DNA from: Acidobacteriota bacterium
GTDB lineage: Bacteria; Acidobacteriota; Vicinamibacteria; Vicinamibacterales; 2-12-FULL-66-21
Assembly (NCBI GenBank): GCA_013694845.1
Contig: JACDBQ010000499.1
Location: 1-8,499, forward strand
Length of the DNA stretch: 8,499 nucleotides
Reading direction: 5' to 3'
The notes below the pieces were generated by a model. It did no database searches. It worked only from the letters and a program-made list of their open reading frames with translations, and was not told where the DNA came from. A program made the position numbers and the translations under genes. Positions 1-6,652 of this stretch are shown in pieces. Position 1 is the first letter of the stretch; each line of letters begins with the position of its first letter.

Positions 1-1284
1 GACAAGGGCAGCGCCATCATGCTGCTCTATCCCGAGGAGTCGGCCGGGTGGAACGGCAGGATGTGGCTGACCGCGCACGGCGCAGGTCCGTCGTTCCGCG
101 ACGGTTCGCTCAAGCCCTGGGACAAGAACTACAACCCGGCGGATACCTGGAGGGACATCAGCAAGCACGAGCGCCTGATGCTCAGCAAAGGCTTCGCGCT
201 CGCCAAGACGCGCCGGTCGGCGCACAAGGATCGCGGCGACATCACGGTCACCTTCGACGACGGCACGAGAGCTCAAGAGCGGAACCTGACCGAGCAGCCG
301 AAAATGCTGCTCGGGTGGGGACTGCTAGCCGAAAACGTGATGAAGGCCCGGCTCGGCAAAGAACCCTCGCGCACGTACTGGTACGGGCATTCATCGGGCG
401 CCCGCCCCGGCCGCCTGGTCAACTACCAGCCGGGGTTGAACAAGGGTGCCGATGGTAAGCCGATCATCGACGGGATCCTCGCCGGGGATTCCGGCGCCGG
501 GATGTGGCAGCCGATCCTGCACGAGAACGGCAAGGATGTGCTCTTCACGATTCCCGAGGATCGTGCGCGGTTCGTGAAGCAGATCGAAACGAGCCACATG
601 CTCTACTGGAACACGACCGAGGACGATCCGCCGTCCTACGCGACCCGCGATTACCTCGCCAACAAGCGGCTGAACGCCCGCGTGCTTCGCGACAAGGGGC
701 TCGGCGACAAGCATCGCGTCTACGAGATCGAAGGGATCAGTCATTCGGGCGGCGAGTACCTGCCGGAAGGTAAACGTGCCCCGGACGTCGACATCCTCGA
801 CGTGTCGCGGGTGATGGACGCGATGATCGACCTGCTCGACAACTGGGTGGAGAAGGGGATCGAGCCGCCGCCGTCGATGTCCAGCTGGCACGAGCTCGGT
901 GACCTTGACAAGGACGGCGTGATCGAGAATCCCGCGATCAGGTTGCCCGAGCTCGCCTGCCCGACCGGCATCTACGCCCCCTATCCGCCAAGCGGCAAGG
1001 ACGCGGGGATCACCGAGACGTTCTTCACGCCGTTCGACGGCAAGGAGCTCGAGCCGCTCGATGGCCGCGGCCTGTTCGTGGACATGAACTTCACCCGTGT
1101 CCGCGACTTCCGCGAGACGATCGACCAGGCATGGATCCGCCTGGGTCTGCTCAAGCCCGGCGAGCGCTTCTCGAAGGACGCCTACAACGCGTGCGTGAAG
1201 AAAAGTCTCGAGACGCTCAAGGCGCGCAAGCTGTTGACGCCGCGCGTGCACGAGTTCTACACGCAGCGGATGAAAACAAACTAG
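1..1284 (+). CDS. Alpha/beta hydrolase, tannase/feruloyl-esterase-like (5' partial)
   Basis: The frame is open to the left edge (D-K-G-S-A-I precede the first Met at 19), so the true start and probably a signal peptide lie outside; 427 residues are visible. The segment WNGRMWLTAHGAGPSF is typical of large secreted alpha/beta hydrolases related to tannases (Pfam Abhydrolase_10-like), which usually cleave esters in the periplasm or outside the cell. The nucleophile elbow is G-H-S-S-G, putting the catalytic Ser at visible residue 131 (codon 391-393). A likely catalytic His is in ISHSGGEYL at residue 248, resembling the His-Gly-Gly environment of tannases. An acidic DLDKDG loop (301-306) resembles a calcium-binding loop but lacks the last EF-hand ligand. 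The TAG stop is at 1282-1284. Substrate is unknown; the fold is confident, the subfamily less so. No start or SD can be judged here. Confidence 0.85.
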   Translation, partial: DKGSAIMLLYPEESAGWNGRMWLTAHGAGPSFRDGSLKPWDKNYNPADTWRDISKHERLMLSKGFALAKTRRSAHKDRGDITVTFDDGTRAQERNLTEQPKMLLGWGLLAENVMKARLGKEPSRTYWYGHSSGARPGRLVNYQPGLNKGADGKPIIDGILAGDSGAGMWQPILHENGKDVLFTIPEDRARFVKQIETSHMLYWNTTEDDPPSYATRDYLANKRLNARVLRDKGLGDKHRVYEIEGISHSGGEYLPEGKRAPDVDILDVSRVMDAMIDLLDNWVEKGIEPPPSMSSWHELGDLDKDGVIENPAIRLPELACPTGIYAPYPPSGKDAGITETFFTPFDGKELEPLDGRGLFVDMNFTRVRDFRETIDQAWIRLGLLKPGERFSKDAYNACVKKSLETLKARKLLTPRVHEFYTQRMKTN

Positions 1285-1323
1285 TGTCGCGTCGAAGCAG
1301 CCGCCCTCACGCTTTCTCGCACG

Positions 1324-1385
1324 AAGGCCACCAAGGACACCAAGTAAGCACATTCATTCACCTTCCTGGTGTGCTTGGTGGCCCT
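1324..1385. repeat. Imperfect inverted repeat of CACCAAGG-type units in a convergent intergenic region
   Basis: The left arm 1324-1344 (AAGGCCACCAAGGACACCAAG) has 18 of 21 bases complementary to the right arm 1365-1385, with a 20-base loop. The right side continues with more GGTG/CTTGGTG units to about 1400, so the element is a small array of near-repeats as well as a hairpin. It lies 40 bases after the hydrolase stop and about 60 bases before the stop of the opposing minus-strand remnant. It could act as a bidirectional transcription terminator or an mRNA-stabilising hairpin, although no clear T-tract follows either arm. It could also be a dispersed intergenic repeat. The rest of 1285-1458 shows no gene that I can support. 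Confidence 0.6.
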
Positions 1386-1458
1386 GGTGGTCTTGGTGTT
1401 GACGGTCGTTCACCCGTTAAAATCTTCGCCACTGGTAGGACGCCGCCGACGCCTCGAC

Positions 1459-2039
1459 TCAGAACCAGAAGCGAATCCCGAAGGACGGGAAGAATGGAAT
1501 CCCCTTGTCTTCGGCCCGCTCGATGATCCCGGGGCGGTTGGACGTGGGATCGAAGACGAGCGCCGAGTCGATCTTGACGACGTTTTCTGCGTTGAGGAGG
1601 TTGACCAGGTCCAGGTAGAAGGCCCACCGATCCCCACTCCAACTGGGCCGGTAGGTGAGACGGGCATCCAGGGCGGGCGAAGTGAGGCAGGCGCGTCCTC
1701 GAGCAACGGCATCTCCCGGGCCGTTCGTCCATGGCGGCCGTAGTGCGCGCTGATCTCGTGCCGGCAGAACGTGCAGAGCCAGTGGGGGTTCAGCGCTCTC
1801 GAAGGCCAGTTGCGTCGGTCGCCGGGGCCTTCGACCTCGAGTGTGGTCCACGGGCCACCGTCAATCTCGCCGTGGATGCCCAGGTCGCCCGCGCTGTCAT
1901 TGAGCTCGAAGAAAATGTCGGCGACGGGGAAGGCCATCGCCCTGACACGGCCCGTCGATGTCGCAGCGAAGACGCTGCATAGCAGGATGCCCAACGTCAG
2001 CAGCGAGAGCACGGGCAGTCTACGAACGTGTTTCTTCAT
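1459..2039 (-). pseudogene. Chimeric, frameshifted remnant: small exported protein fused to the C-terminus of a TonB-dependent-receptor-like barrel
   Basis: The start (ATG 2039-2037) is supported by AGGGGG six bases upstream. Frame A encodes a signal peptide (MKKHVRR, then a hydrophobic run from residue 8 to 25) followed by FFELNDSAGDLGIHGEIDG, which I recognise from small secreted proteins of soil bacteria. In that family a FESAEP motif follows some 15-20 residues later. Here FESAEPPL appears at once but in another frame (1803-1780), implying a deletion with loss of frame. Further on, frame A reaches PLLED (1695), then RLPHFAR is in a third frame (1693-1673), and LDARLTYRP onward (1671-1459) is in the frame of FESAEPPL. 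That last part, with WAFYLDLVNLLNAENV and a terminal PFFPSFGIRFWF, is typical of the final strands and C-terminal Phe of a TonB-dependent receptor. Removing one base near 1694 and one near 1672 restores a continuous barrel end. Unlikely to make a functional protein as written. Confidence 0.65.
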
Positions 2040-2045
2040 CGCTAT

Positions 2046-2051
2046 CCCCCT
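2046..2051 (-). promoter_or_regulatory. Ribosome binding site of the exported-protein remnant
   Basis: On the minus strand AGGGGG lies six bases before ATG 2039-2037. It selects this start over an upstream in-frame ATG at 2210, from which no signal-peptide-like sequence would begin. The same hexamer with the same spacing precedes the neighbouring beta-helix gene. Confidence 0.6.
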
Positions 2052-2060
2052 GGATCGTTG

Positions 2061-2130
2061 GTCGGGGTCCTCCCGACTGACGACCGAACTGCAGCGCGGT
2101 ATTCTCACCGCCTGCACCCTCTTAGAGGGT
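2061..2130 (-). promoter_or_regulatory. Candidate structured 5' leader with three predicted hairpins
   Basis: Read on the minus strand towards ATG 2039, three stems follow one another. The first, 2130-2116, is ACCCTC-TAA-GAGGGT, six perfect pairs. The second, 2115-2091, directly abuts it: GCAG plus GCGGT, loop GAGAAT, ACCGC, a bulged G, then CTGC, nine pairs in all. The third, 2077-2061, is GTCGGG-AGGAC-CCCGAC, six perfect pairs. The SD follows ten bases later. No T-tract follows any stem, so they are poor intrinsic terminators for the upstream beta-helix gene. The arrangement could be a cis-regulatory RNA. I do not recognise a known riboswitch class. The remainder of 2040-2228 shows no gene. 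Confidence 0.35.
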
Positions 2131-2228
2131 TTCGGACTGCCGGATCCTTCGAGGTGCGATTGAGGGGGCTGGTTGAGGGGTTCGATCTGCCCCCGACGGG
2201 AGAGAACCATGAGCGACGACTCGAGGAC

Positions 2229-3284
2229 TCAGCGCTGGCGTGCCGGCGCGAGGCAGCCCCCCGGCCCAAAGGCTTCAGCCATGACCGCCGCCGATTGCGC
2301 GGTCGTCAATGCCGACGAGGAGACGAGGTTGAACCGCCCCTGATTGTTCCGCCACGTGTTGTCGAGCGGCGGCGCGTCGAATAGATCGAACAGAAAGCTC
2401 GGCCCAATGTTCAGCAGCGCGTTGCCCGAAACGTCGTTCCCCTCGATGGTGTTCCCGGTCGCGAGCGTGAGCGCGGCAATGCCTGCCCGGCCGTTATTGC
2501 GCACGCGGTTGTTGCGTATGGTGTTCCCCGAGTTGCCGGCGAAGTTGCCGAGGAGAATGCCCCAGTGATTGCCGGTGACGTCGTTGTCGGTGATCTCGTT
2601 GTTCGTGTTCTCGGGACCCGAGAACAGATTGATCCCTCAGCCAAACTGTGTTGGCACCGTCTGCGCGCCGTTGTCGAGCATCCGGTTGCCGCGAATCACG
2701 TTGTTGCGGCTGCCGCCGGTGATCATCAACCCGTCATGGCCGTTGTTCCGCAGCACATTGTCCGTCACCTGCGCGCCACTGGAGGCCAGGAGCACCAGCC
2801 CTTCGAACAAATCGACGCCGGGCGCCAGCGGGGGCGCGGTGCCGGCCGTCTTGCTGTTATTCGAGTGCACCTCGTTCCGCTGGATGACAGCGCCGGTGGC
2901 GTTCTGGACGATTATGCCGCGCTCGAAGTTGCGGACCGTGAATCCGGATACCTCGACGTCGGCAACGTTGGTCACGTGGATGCCGATCCCTCGCCCGCCG
3001 TTCACCGTGGCGCCGTCGAGGATGGCCGACGTACCCCGCAGCTTGATGCCAGGCTTGTCGATGACGACCCGTTCCGCATAAGGCCCGCCGCGAACCTCGA
3101 TGACTTCGCCGGCGGGGGCCACCTGAAGTGCGGCGCTGATGCTGCGAAAGTTTCCGTCGGCTGCCACGACGTAGAGCGCGGTGGTGCCCGCAGGCGCTGT
3201 CGAGCTGTTGCACCCCGACAGAGCACCGCCCGCCAGCACGGCTGCCCCGCCCACCATCAGCCATCGTCTACCCGTCATACTCAT
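2229..3284 (-). pseudogene. Lipoprotein with right-handed parallel beta-helix (PbH1/NosD-like) repeats, interrupted by one in-frame TGA
   Basis: The start ATG 3284-3282 has AGGGGG six bases upstream. Residues 1-25 form a lipoprotein signal: a GRRW pair (possibly Tat-like), a hydrophobic stretch, then the lipobox LSGC with Cys25. Next comes YVVAADGNFRSISAALQ and GGPYAERVVID, the usual entry to beta-helix proteins of the pectate-lyase-like/NosD group, and then short repeats such as GIIVQNATGAVIQRNEV, GLMITGGSRNNVIRGNR and GNTIEGNDVSGN. Codon 216 is TGA (2639-2637). Beyond it the same frame continues for 135 residues with the same repeat pattern (GINLFSGPENTNNEITDND) to TGA at 2231-2229, so the intact product would be 351 residues. 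Such proteins are surface or periplasmic and often bind or process polysaccharides; no catalytic residues are evident. As written, only a 215-residue truncated product is expected. Confidence 0.8.
2637..2639 (-). other. Premature in-frame TGA inside the beta-helix gene
   Basis: The codon follows PTQFG and precedes GINLFSG. Frame, repeat spacing and composition are unchanged on both sides, so a single base substitution (for example from TGG, CGA or GGA) explains it. A general reassignment of TGA is excluded because neighbouring genes end at TGA. Confidence 0.85.
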
Positions 3285-3354
3285 GATTCGCCCCCTGTAC
3301 GAGTACGCGGAAAGTGGAGCAATTTGGGGCCACTGCGATCTAAGCTTGGTCCGC
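3285..3354. promoter_or_regulatory. Divergent promoter region between the beta-helix gene and the kinase cassette
   Basis: These 70 bases separate the two divergent starts and must hold, or overlap, the promoters of both if both are transcribed from here. On the plus strand TCTAAG (3339-3344) matches four of six TATAAT positions and begins 16 bases before the kinase ATG. This is the same distance as the perfect TATAAT ahead of the second kinase gene, and it would give an almost leaderless mRNA. No convincing -35 hexamer is visible on either strand. The inference is modest. Confidence 0.3.
3291..3296 (-). promoter_or_regulatory. Ribosome binding site of the beta-helix lipoprotein gene
   Basis: On the minus strand AGGGGG stands six bases before ATG 3284-3282. 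This fixes the start directly ahead of the lipoprotein signal peptide. The longer open frame reaching 3416 lacks a signal sequence and overlaps the divergent kinase gene. Confidence 0.6.
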
Positions 3355-5979
3355 ATGGCTCCCCGGGACTCCCTCGAGGCTGACGTCGCGGCACCTCCCC
3401 CGTGGACTCGCGTCAAAGCGCTCTTTCTGGACGTCGTGGACCTTCCGGAGCCTGATCGCGTGGCCTTCCTCGACCGGGAGTGCGCTGGCGACGCCGCAGT
3501 CCGCCGGGAGGTGGATTCGCTCCTCGAGAATGACCGCGACGCGCTCGCGTTCTGTGAGACGCCAGCTGCCGCGATCCTCAGCGGGATCGACGCGGATTCC
3601 TTCGGCCGCCGCTACCAACCTGGGTCACGCTTCGGCGCCTACGAGATCACCGGGTTCATCGGCGCGGGCGGAATGGGTGAGGTGTATCGCGCACGGGATA
3701 CGCGTGACGGACGCGAGGTCGCGCTGAAGACGGTCGTGGCTGCGTTGGCGCATCCGGTCGGCGAGCTGCGGCTCGTGCGCGAAGCGCGGCACGCCGCGAT
3801 GCTGGCGCATCCGAACATCTGCTCGATCCTCGAGGTCGGTGACGCTGAGGGCGTTCCGTTCATCGCGATGGAGCTGCTCGGCGGACGAACGCTCAGTGCC
3901 ACTCAGCGCGACGGTCCAGTGCCCGTGACGGCGACCCTGCGTTACGCGATCGACGTGGCCAGCGCCCTCGAGCACGCCCACGAGCGCGGCCTCGTCCATC
4001 GCGATCTCAAGGCCTCGAACATCCTGATCAACGGTGATGACCGCGCGATCGTGCTCGACTTCGGTCTGGCGAAGCGGCTGCCGGGCCTGGGCGCCGACGA
4101 GTCGTCGCTGGACTCGCTCACGGCAGCGCACCAGGGGCCGCCCGGCACTTTGAGTCATATGGCCCCGGAAGTCCTGCGAGGCGGGGCCGCCGACGCCCGC
4201 GCCGACATCTGGGCGCTTGGGGTCGTTCTTTTTCAACTCGTCACCGGAGAGTTGCCCTTCAAAGGACGCACACCGTTCGAAACCAGTTCCGCCATCCTGG
4301 AACAACAGCCCGGGCCGATGCCACGGTGTGTCCCGATGCTGTTGCGCCTTGTCGTCGGGCGTTGTCTCGCGAAGGAGCCCGACCTGCGATACCAGCACGC
4401 CGGCGAGCTGCGGAACGCCCTCACGGCAGTACACGCCCACGGCGGGTGGCCCGGAGCCACGCGACTGATCCTCACGAGCCGAGCGTCGCGTCCGTGGCTG
4501 CTCGCGTCGCTTGCCCTGGTCTGCGCACTCGCGGTCCTCACCGCGTGGGTTCTGCGCGCGCCGGCCACTCCTATCCGCACCCTGGCGGTCCTGCCCCTTG
4601 CCCATGGCCCCTCGTCGGACGATGAGGTATATGCAGACGGGATGACGGATGCGCTGATCGCGCAGCTTGGCGCAGCAGCGAACCTCCATGTGTTCTCGCG
4701 GGGGTCGGTCGTTCACGTGGGGGCGGGCCGGAGCGGGCCGGCAGCCGGTCGTGAGCTCGGCGCTGACGCGGTCGTCGAGGGCACGCTGGATCGATCACCA
4801 GAGCAGTTGACCCTCGAGCTGCGCGTTGTCGACACCGTGTCCGGGCGCGTCCGATGGACGCAGGCGTTTTCGCGGCCGCCGCGTGAAGTGCTGGCGCTGC
4901 AGGCCGACGCAGTACGGGCGCTCGCCGGGCGGATACAGGCCACCATGCGCCCCGAGGGTGCGCGACAGCTCGCGCTGGTTCCGTCGGTGCAGCCCGAGGT
5001 TTACGAGGCGTACTTGAAGGGACGCTACGAATGGAATCAGCGGACGGCCGGGTCGCTGACCCGGGCGATCGCACATTTCGAGCGGGCGATCCTCCTCGAT
5101 CCGGCCTACGCTCCCGCGCACGCCGGGTTGGCGGATTCTTACAACCAACTCGGCACCGTGATGGTGGGATCCGGGTCGCCCCGCGAGTACCGTCCACGCG
5201 CAGAGGCGGCGGCGATCAAGGCCCTGCAGATCGACTCGAACTCTGCCGAGGCCCACGCCGCACTCGGGTACGTGCGACACTATACGTGGCAATGGACGGA
5301 CTCAGAAAAGGCCTTCCTCCGCGCCATCCAGCTGAATCCGGCGCAGGCGCTGCCCCGACTCTGGTATGCCAACCTGCTGATGTCACGAGGCCGTTTCGAC
5401 GAAGCGCTGACGCAGGCACAGGTCGCACGCGACATCGACCCGTTCTCGCTGATCGTGCAGACGAACATCGGATGGATCCATTTTTTCGCACGCCGGAACA
5501 ACGATGCGATCGAGGCGCTCACCCGGGCCGTGGCGCTCGATGGGGAGTATCCGCAGGCGAGATGGCGGCTCGCGGACGCGCTGTCGGGCGCAGGCCGACA
5601 CGACGAGGCGCTGGTGCAGGCGAACGAGGCGGTGCGCCTGACCCAGCGCTCATCATCGAGCATGGCGCTGCTCGCGCACGTTCATGCGCGGGCCGGACAC
5701 CTCGATCAGGCGCGGCAGATTCTCGGCCGGGTCGTGGCCCGGTCGCAGCGCGAGTACGTGTCACCCGGCATCATTCCGGGGGTCTACGTGGAGCTCGGCG
5801 ATCGAGAGGCCGCGTACGCCTGGATGGACAGCGCGTGCGAGGAACAGGCTAACGCCGCGGCCTACTTCGCCGTCGTGCCCTGGGCGGATCCGCTTCGCGG
5901 CGACCCCCGCTTCGAGGCACTGCTGCGCCGAATCGGCCTGGCGGAGCGTGTCGCCACCGCCGGACGCCTTCACCGATGA
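3355..5979 (+). CDS. Membrane Ser/Thr protein kinase with TolB/CyaC-like domain and TPR repeats
   Basis: The protein has 874 residues from ATG 3355. The open frame reaches back to 3181 but overlaps the divergent gene, and PWTRVKALFLDVVDLPEPDR near residue 20 is the usual N-terminal helical region of these kinases. Kinase domain about 96-360: glycine loop GAGGMGEV (103-110), Lys125, alpha-C Glu143, HRDLKASN with catalytic Asp217, DFG at 235-237, APE at 270-272; all key residues are present, so it should be active. One transmembrane helix at about 380-402 puts the C-terminus outside the inner membrane. From 409 (TLAVLPL, ADGMTDALI, GADAVVEGTL) comes a TolB-N/FlgO-like domain of the kind found in CyaC-type proteins. 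From about 548 to 850 several TPR units follow (FERAILLDPAYAPAHAGLA). These are plausible sensory or protein-docking modules. No SD precedes the start. The stop overlaps the sigma-factor start as ATGA. Confidence 0.92.
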   Translation: MAPRDSLEADVAAPPPWTRVKALFLDVVDLPEPDRVAFLDRECAGDAAVRREVDSLLENDRDALAFCETPAAAILSGIDADSFGRRYQPGSRFGAYEITGFIGAGGMGEVYRARDTRDGREVALKTVVAALAHPVGELRLVREARHAAMLAHPNICSILEVGDAEGVPFIAMELLGGRTLSATQRDGPVPVTATLRYAIDVASALEHAHERGLVHRDLKASNILINGDDRAIVLDFGLAKRLPGLGADESSLDSLTAAHQGPPGTLSHMAPEVLRGGAADARADIWALGVVLFQLVTGELPFKGRTPFETSSAILEQQPGPMPRCVPMLLRLVVGRCLAKEPDLRYQHAGELRNALTAVHAHGGWPGATRLILTSRASRPWLLASLALVCALAVLTAWVLRAPATPIRTLAVLPLAHGPSSDDEVYADGMTDALIAQLGAAANLHVFSRGSVVHVGAGRSGPAAGRELGADAVVEGTLDRSPEQLTLELRVVDTVSGRVRWTQAFSRPPREVLALQADAVRALAGRIQATMRPEGARQLALVPSVQPEVYEAYLKGRYEWNQRTAGSLTRAIAHFERAILLDPAYAPAHAGLADSYNQLGTVMVGSGSPREYRPRAEAAAIKALQIDSNSAEAHAALGYVRHYTWQWTDSEKAFLRAIQLNPAQALPRLWYANLLMSRGRFDEALTQAQVARDIDPFSLIVQTNIGWIHFFARRNNDAIEALTRAVALDGEYPQARWRLADALSGAGRHDEALVQANEAVRLTQRSSSSMALLAHVHARAGHLDQARQILGRVVARSQREYVSPGIIPGVYVELGDREAAYAWMDSACEEQANAAAYFAVVPWADPLRGDPRFEALLRRIGLAERVATAGRLHR

Positions 5980-6578
5980 CACCGATCCAGATGCCTGACC
6001 CGGCGGTCTCATCTGATGTCACCGGACTGCTGCTGCGATGGTCGGAGGGGGACGCTGCCGCCCTGCGGCGGCTGCTGCCGCTCGTCTACGGCGAGCTGCG
6101 CCGGATCGCCCGCACGCAACTCCGGCGCGACAGGCCGAATCAGACGCTGGCGCCAACAGCACTGGTCCACGAGCTCTATTTGCGACTCGTCGACCAGAGT
6201 CGCGCGAGCTGGCACGACCGCGCCCACTTCTACGCCGTGGCCGCGAACCTCATGCGCCGGGTCGTCGTTGATCACGCGCGTGCCCGGCAAGCGGAGAAAC
6301 GCGGCGGCGGTACCCTGACGATCTCTCTCGACCAGGTCGACGAGAATGAGCTGCCGCGAGCGGGGGGCAGGCGTGGGGCCGAGGCAGAAATGCTGGCGGT
6401 CGACGGCGCACTGACGCGACTGGCCGCGGTCGACCCCGATCAGGCGCGAATAATCGAGCTGAGATTTTTCGCCGGACTGACCGTTGAAGAGACCGCGCAC
6501 GTTCTGAAGCGCTCTCCCCGCACGGTGAAGCGCGAGTGGCGCCTGGCGAAGGCCTGGCTGTATCGCGAGCTCCGCTGA
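5976..6578 (+). CDS. ECF sigma factor of the kinase-associated type (Sigma70_ECF / TIGR02999-like)
   Basis: The product has 200 residues. It binds core RNA polymerase and directs it to specific promoters. Region 2 spans about 14-105 (LLLRWSEGDAAALRRLLPLVYGELR as its first helix, then HFYAVAANLMRRVVVDHARA). Region 4 spans about 145-200, with a helix-turn-helix in LTVEETAHVLKRSPRTVKREW. Where ordinary ECF factors have an acidic DAED motif before LVQE, this one has APTALVHE with Thr61. That is typical of the PF07638/ECF43-like group that is linked to Ser/Thr kinases instead of an anti-sigma factor, and no anti-sigma gene is adjacent. The ATG overlaps the kinase stop as ATGA without an SD, implying translational coupling. 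ATG 5991 is a possible alternative start. Its target promoters are unknown. Confidence 0.92.
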   Translation: MTPIQMPDPAVSSDVTGLLLRWSEGDAAALRRLLPLVYGELRRIARTQLRRDRPNQTLAPTALVHELYLRLVDQSRASWHDRAHFYAVAANLMRRVVVDHARARQAEKRGGGTLTISLDQVDENELPRAGGRRGAEAEMLAVDGALTRLAAVDPDQARIIELRFFAGLTVEETAHVLKRSPRTVKREWRLAKAWLYRELR

Positions 6579-6636
6579 CCGGTCATCGCCTGGTGGCTAA
6601 CCCGCCCCTTCCGACTCAATGGACCCCCCGCACCCG

Positions 6637-6642
6637 TATAAT
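6637..6642 (+). promoter_or_regulatory. Perfect -10 hexamer TATAAT just ahead of the second kinase
   Basis: TATAAT lies 16 bases before ATG 6653, inside the 74-base gap after the sigma-factor gene. With standard geometry transcription would begin near 6649, giving a leader of only a few bases. This agrees with the absence of an SD before this gene. No good -35 box is visible (GACTCA at 6613-6618 is a weak candidate at 18-base spacing), so it may depend on an activator or be used weakly. Confidence 0.45.
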
Positions 6643-6652
6643 CCCGGCACTG

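Noticed and set aside
391..1353. Long minus-strand open frame opposite the hydrolase
   Set aside because: Arg/Val/Leu-rich composition of an antisense shadow in GC-rich DNA, no recognisable domain, and the plus-strand hydrolase with catalytic motifs covers it.
1740..1790. Zinc-finger-like C-x2-C followed by two His (LCTFCRHEISAHYGRH) in frame A of the chimeric remnant
   Set aside because: It lies in a stretch where the reading frame is uncertain, and the same bases in another frame follow FESAEPPL; most likely chance.
2637..2639. Selenocysteine or general recoding of the in-frame TGA
   Set aside because: No SECIS-like stem was seen just after it, the protein is not of a selenoprotein family, and other genes here end at TGA.
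3181..3354. N-terminal extension of the first kinase
   Set aside because: In frame, but it overlaps the divergent lipoprotein gene's start and signal peptide, and the extra sequence has no domain character.
3625..4716. 363-residue minus-strand open frame
   Set aside because: It lies entirely opposite the first kinase domain, and its low-complexity Arg/Asp/Gly sequence has no family features.
6576..6585. Perfect palindrome TGACCGGTCA over the sigma-factor stop codon
   Set aside because: Ten bases of palindrome in GC-rich DNA is weak evidence, half of it is coding, and no second copy was noticed near the other promoter region.
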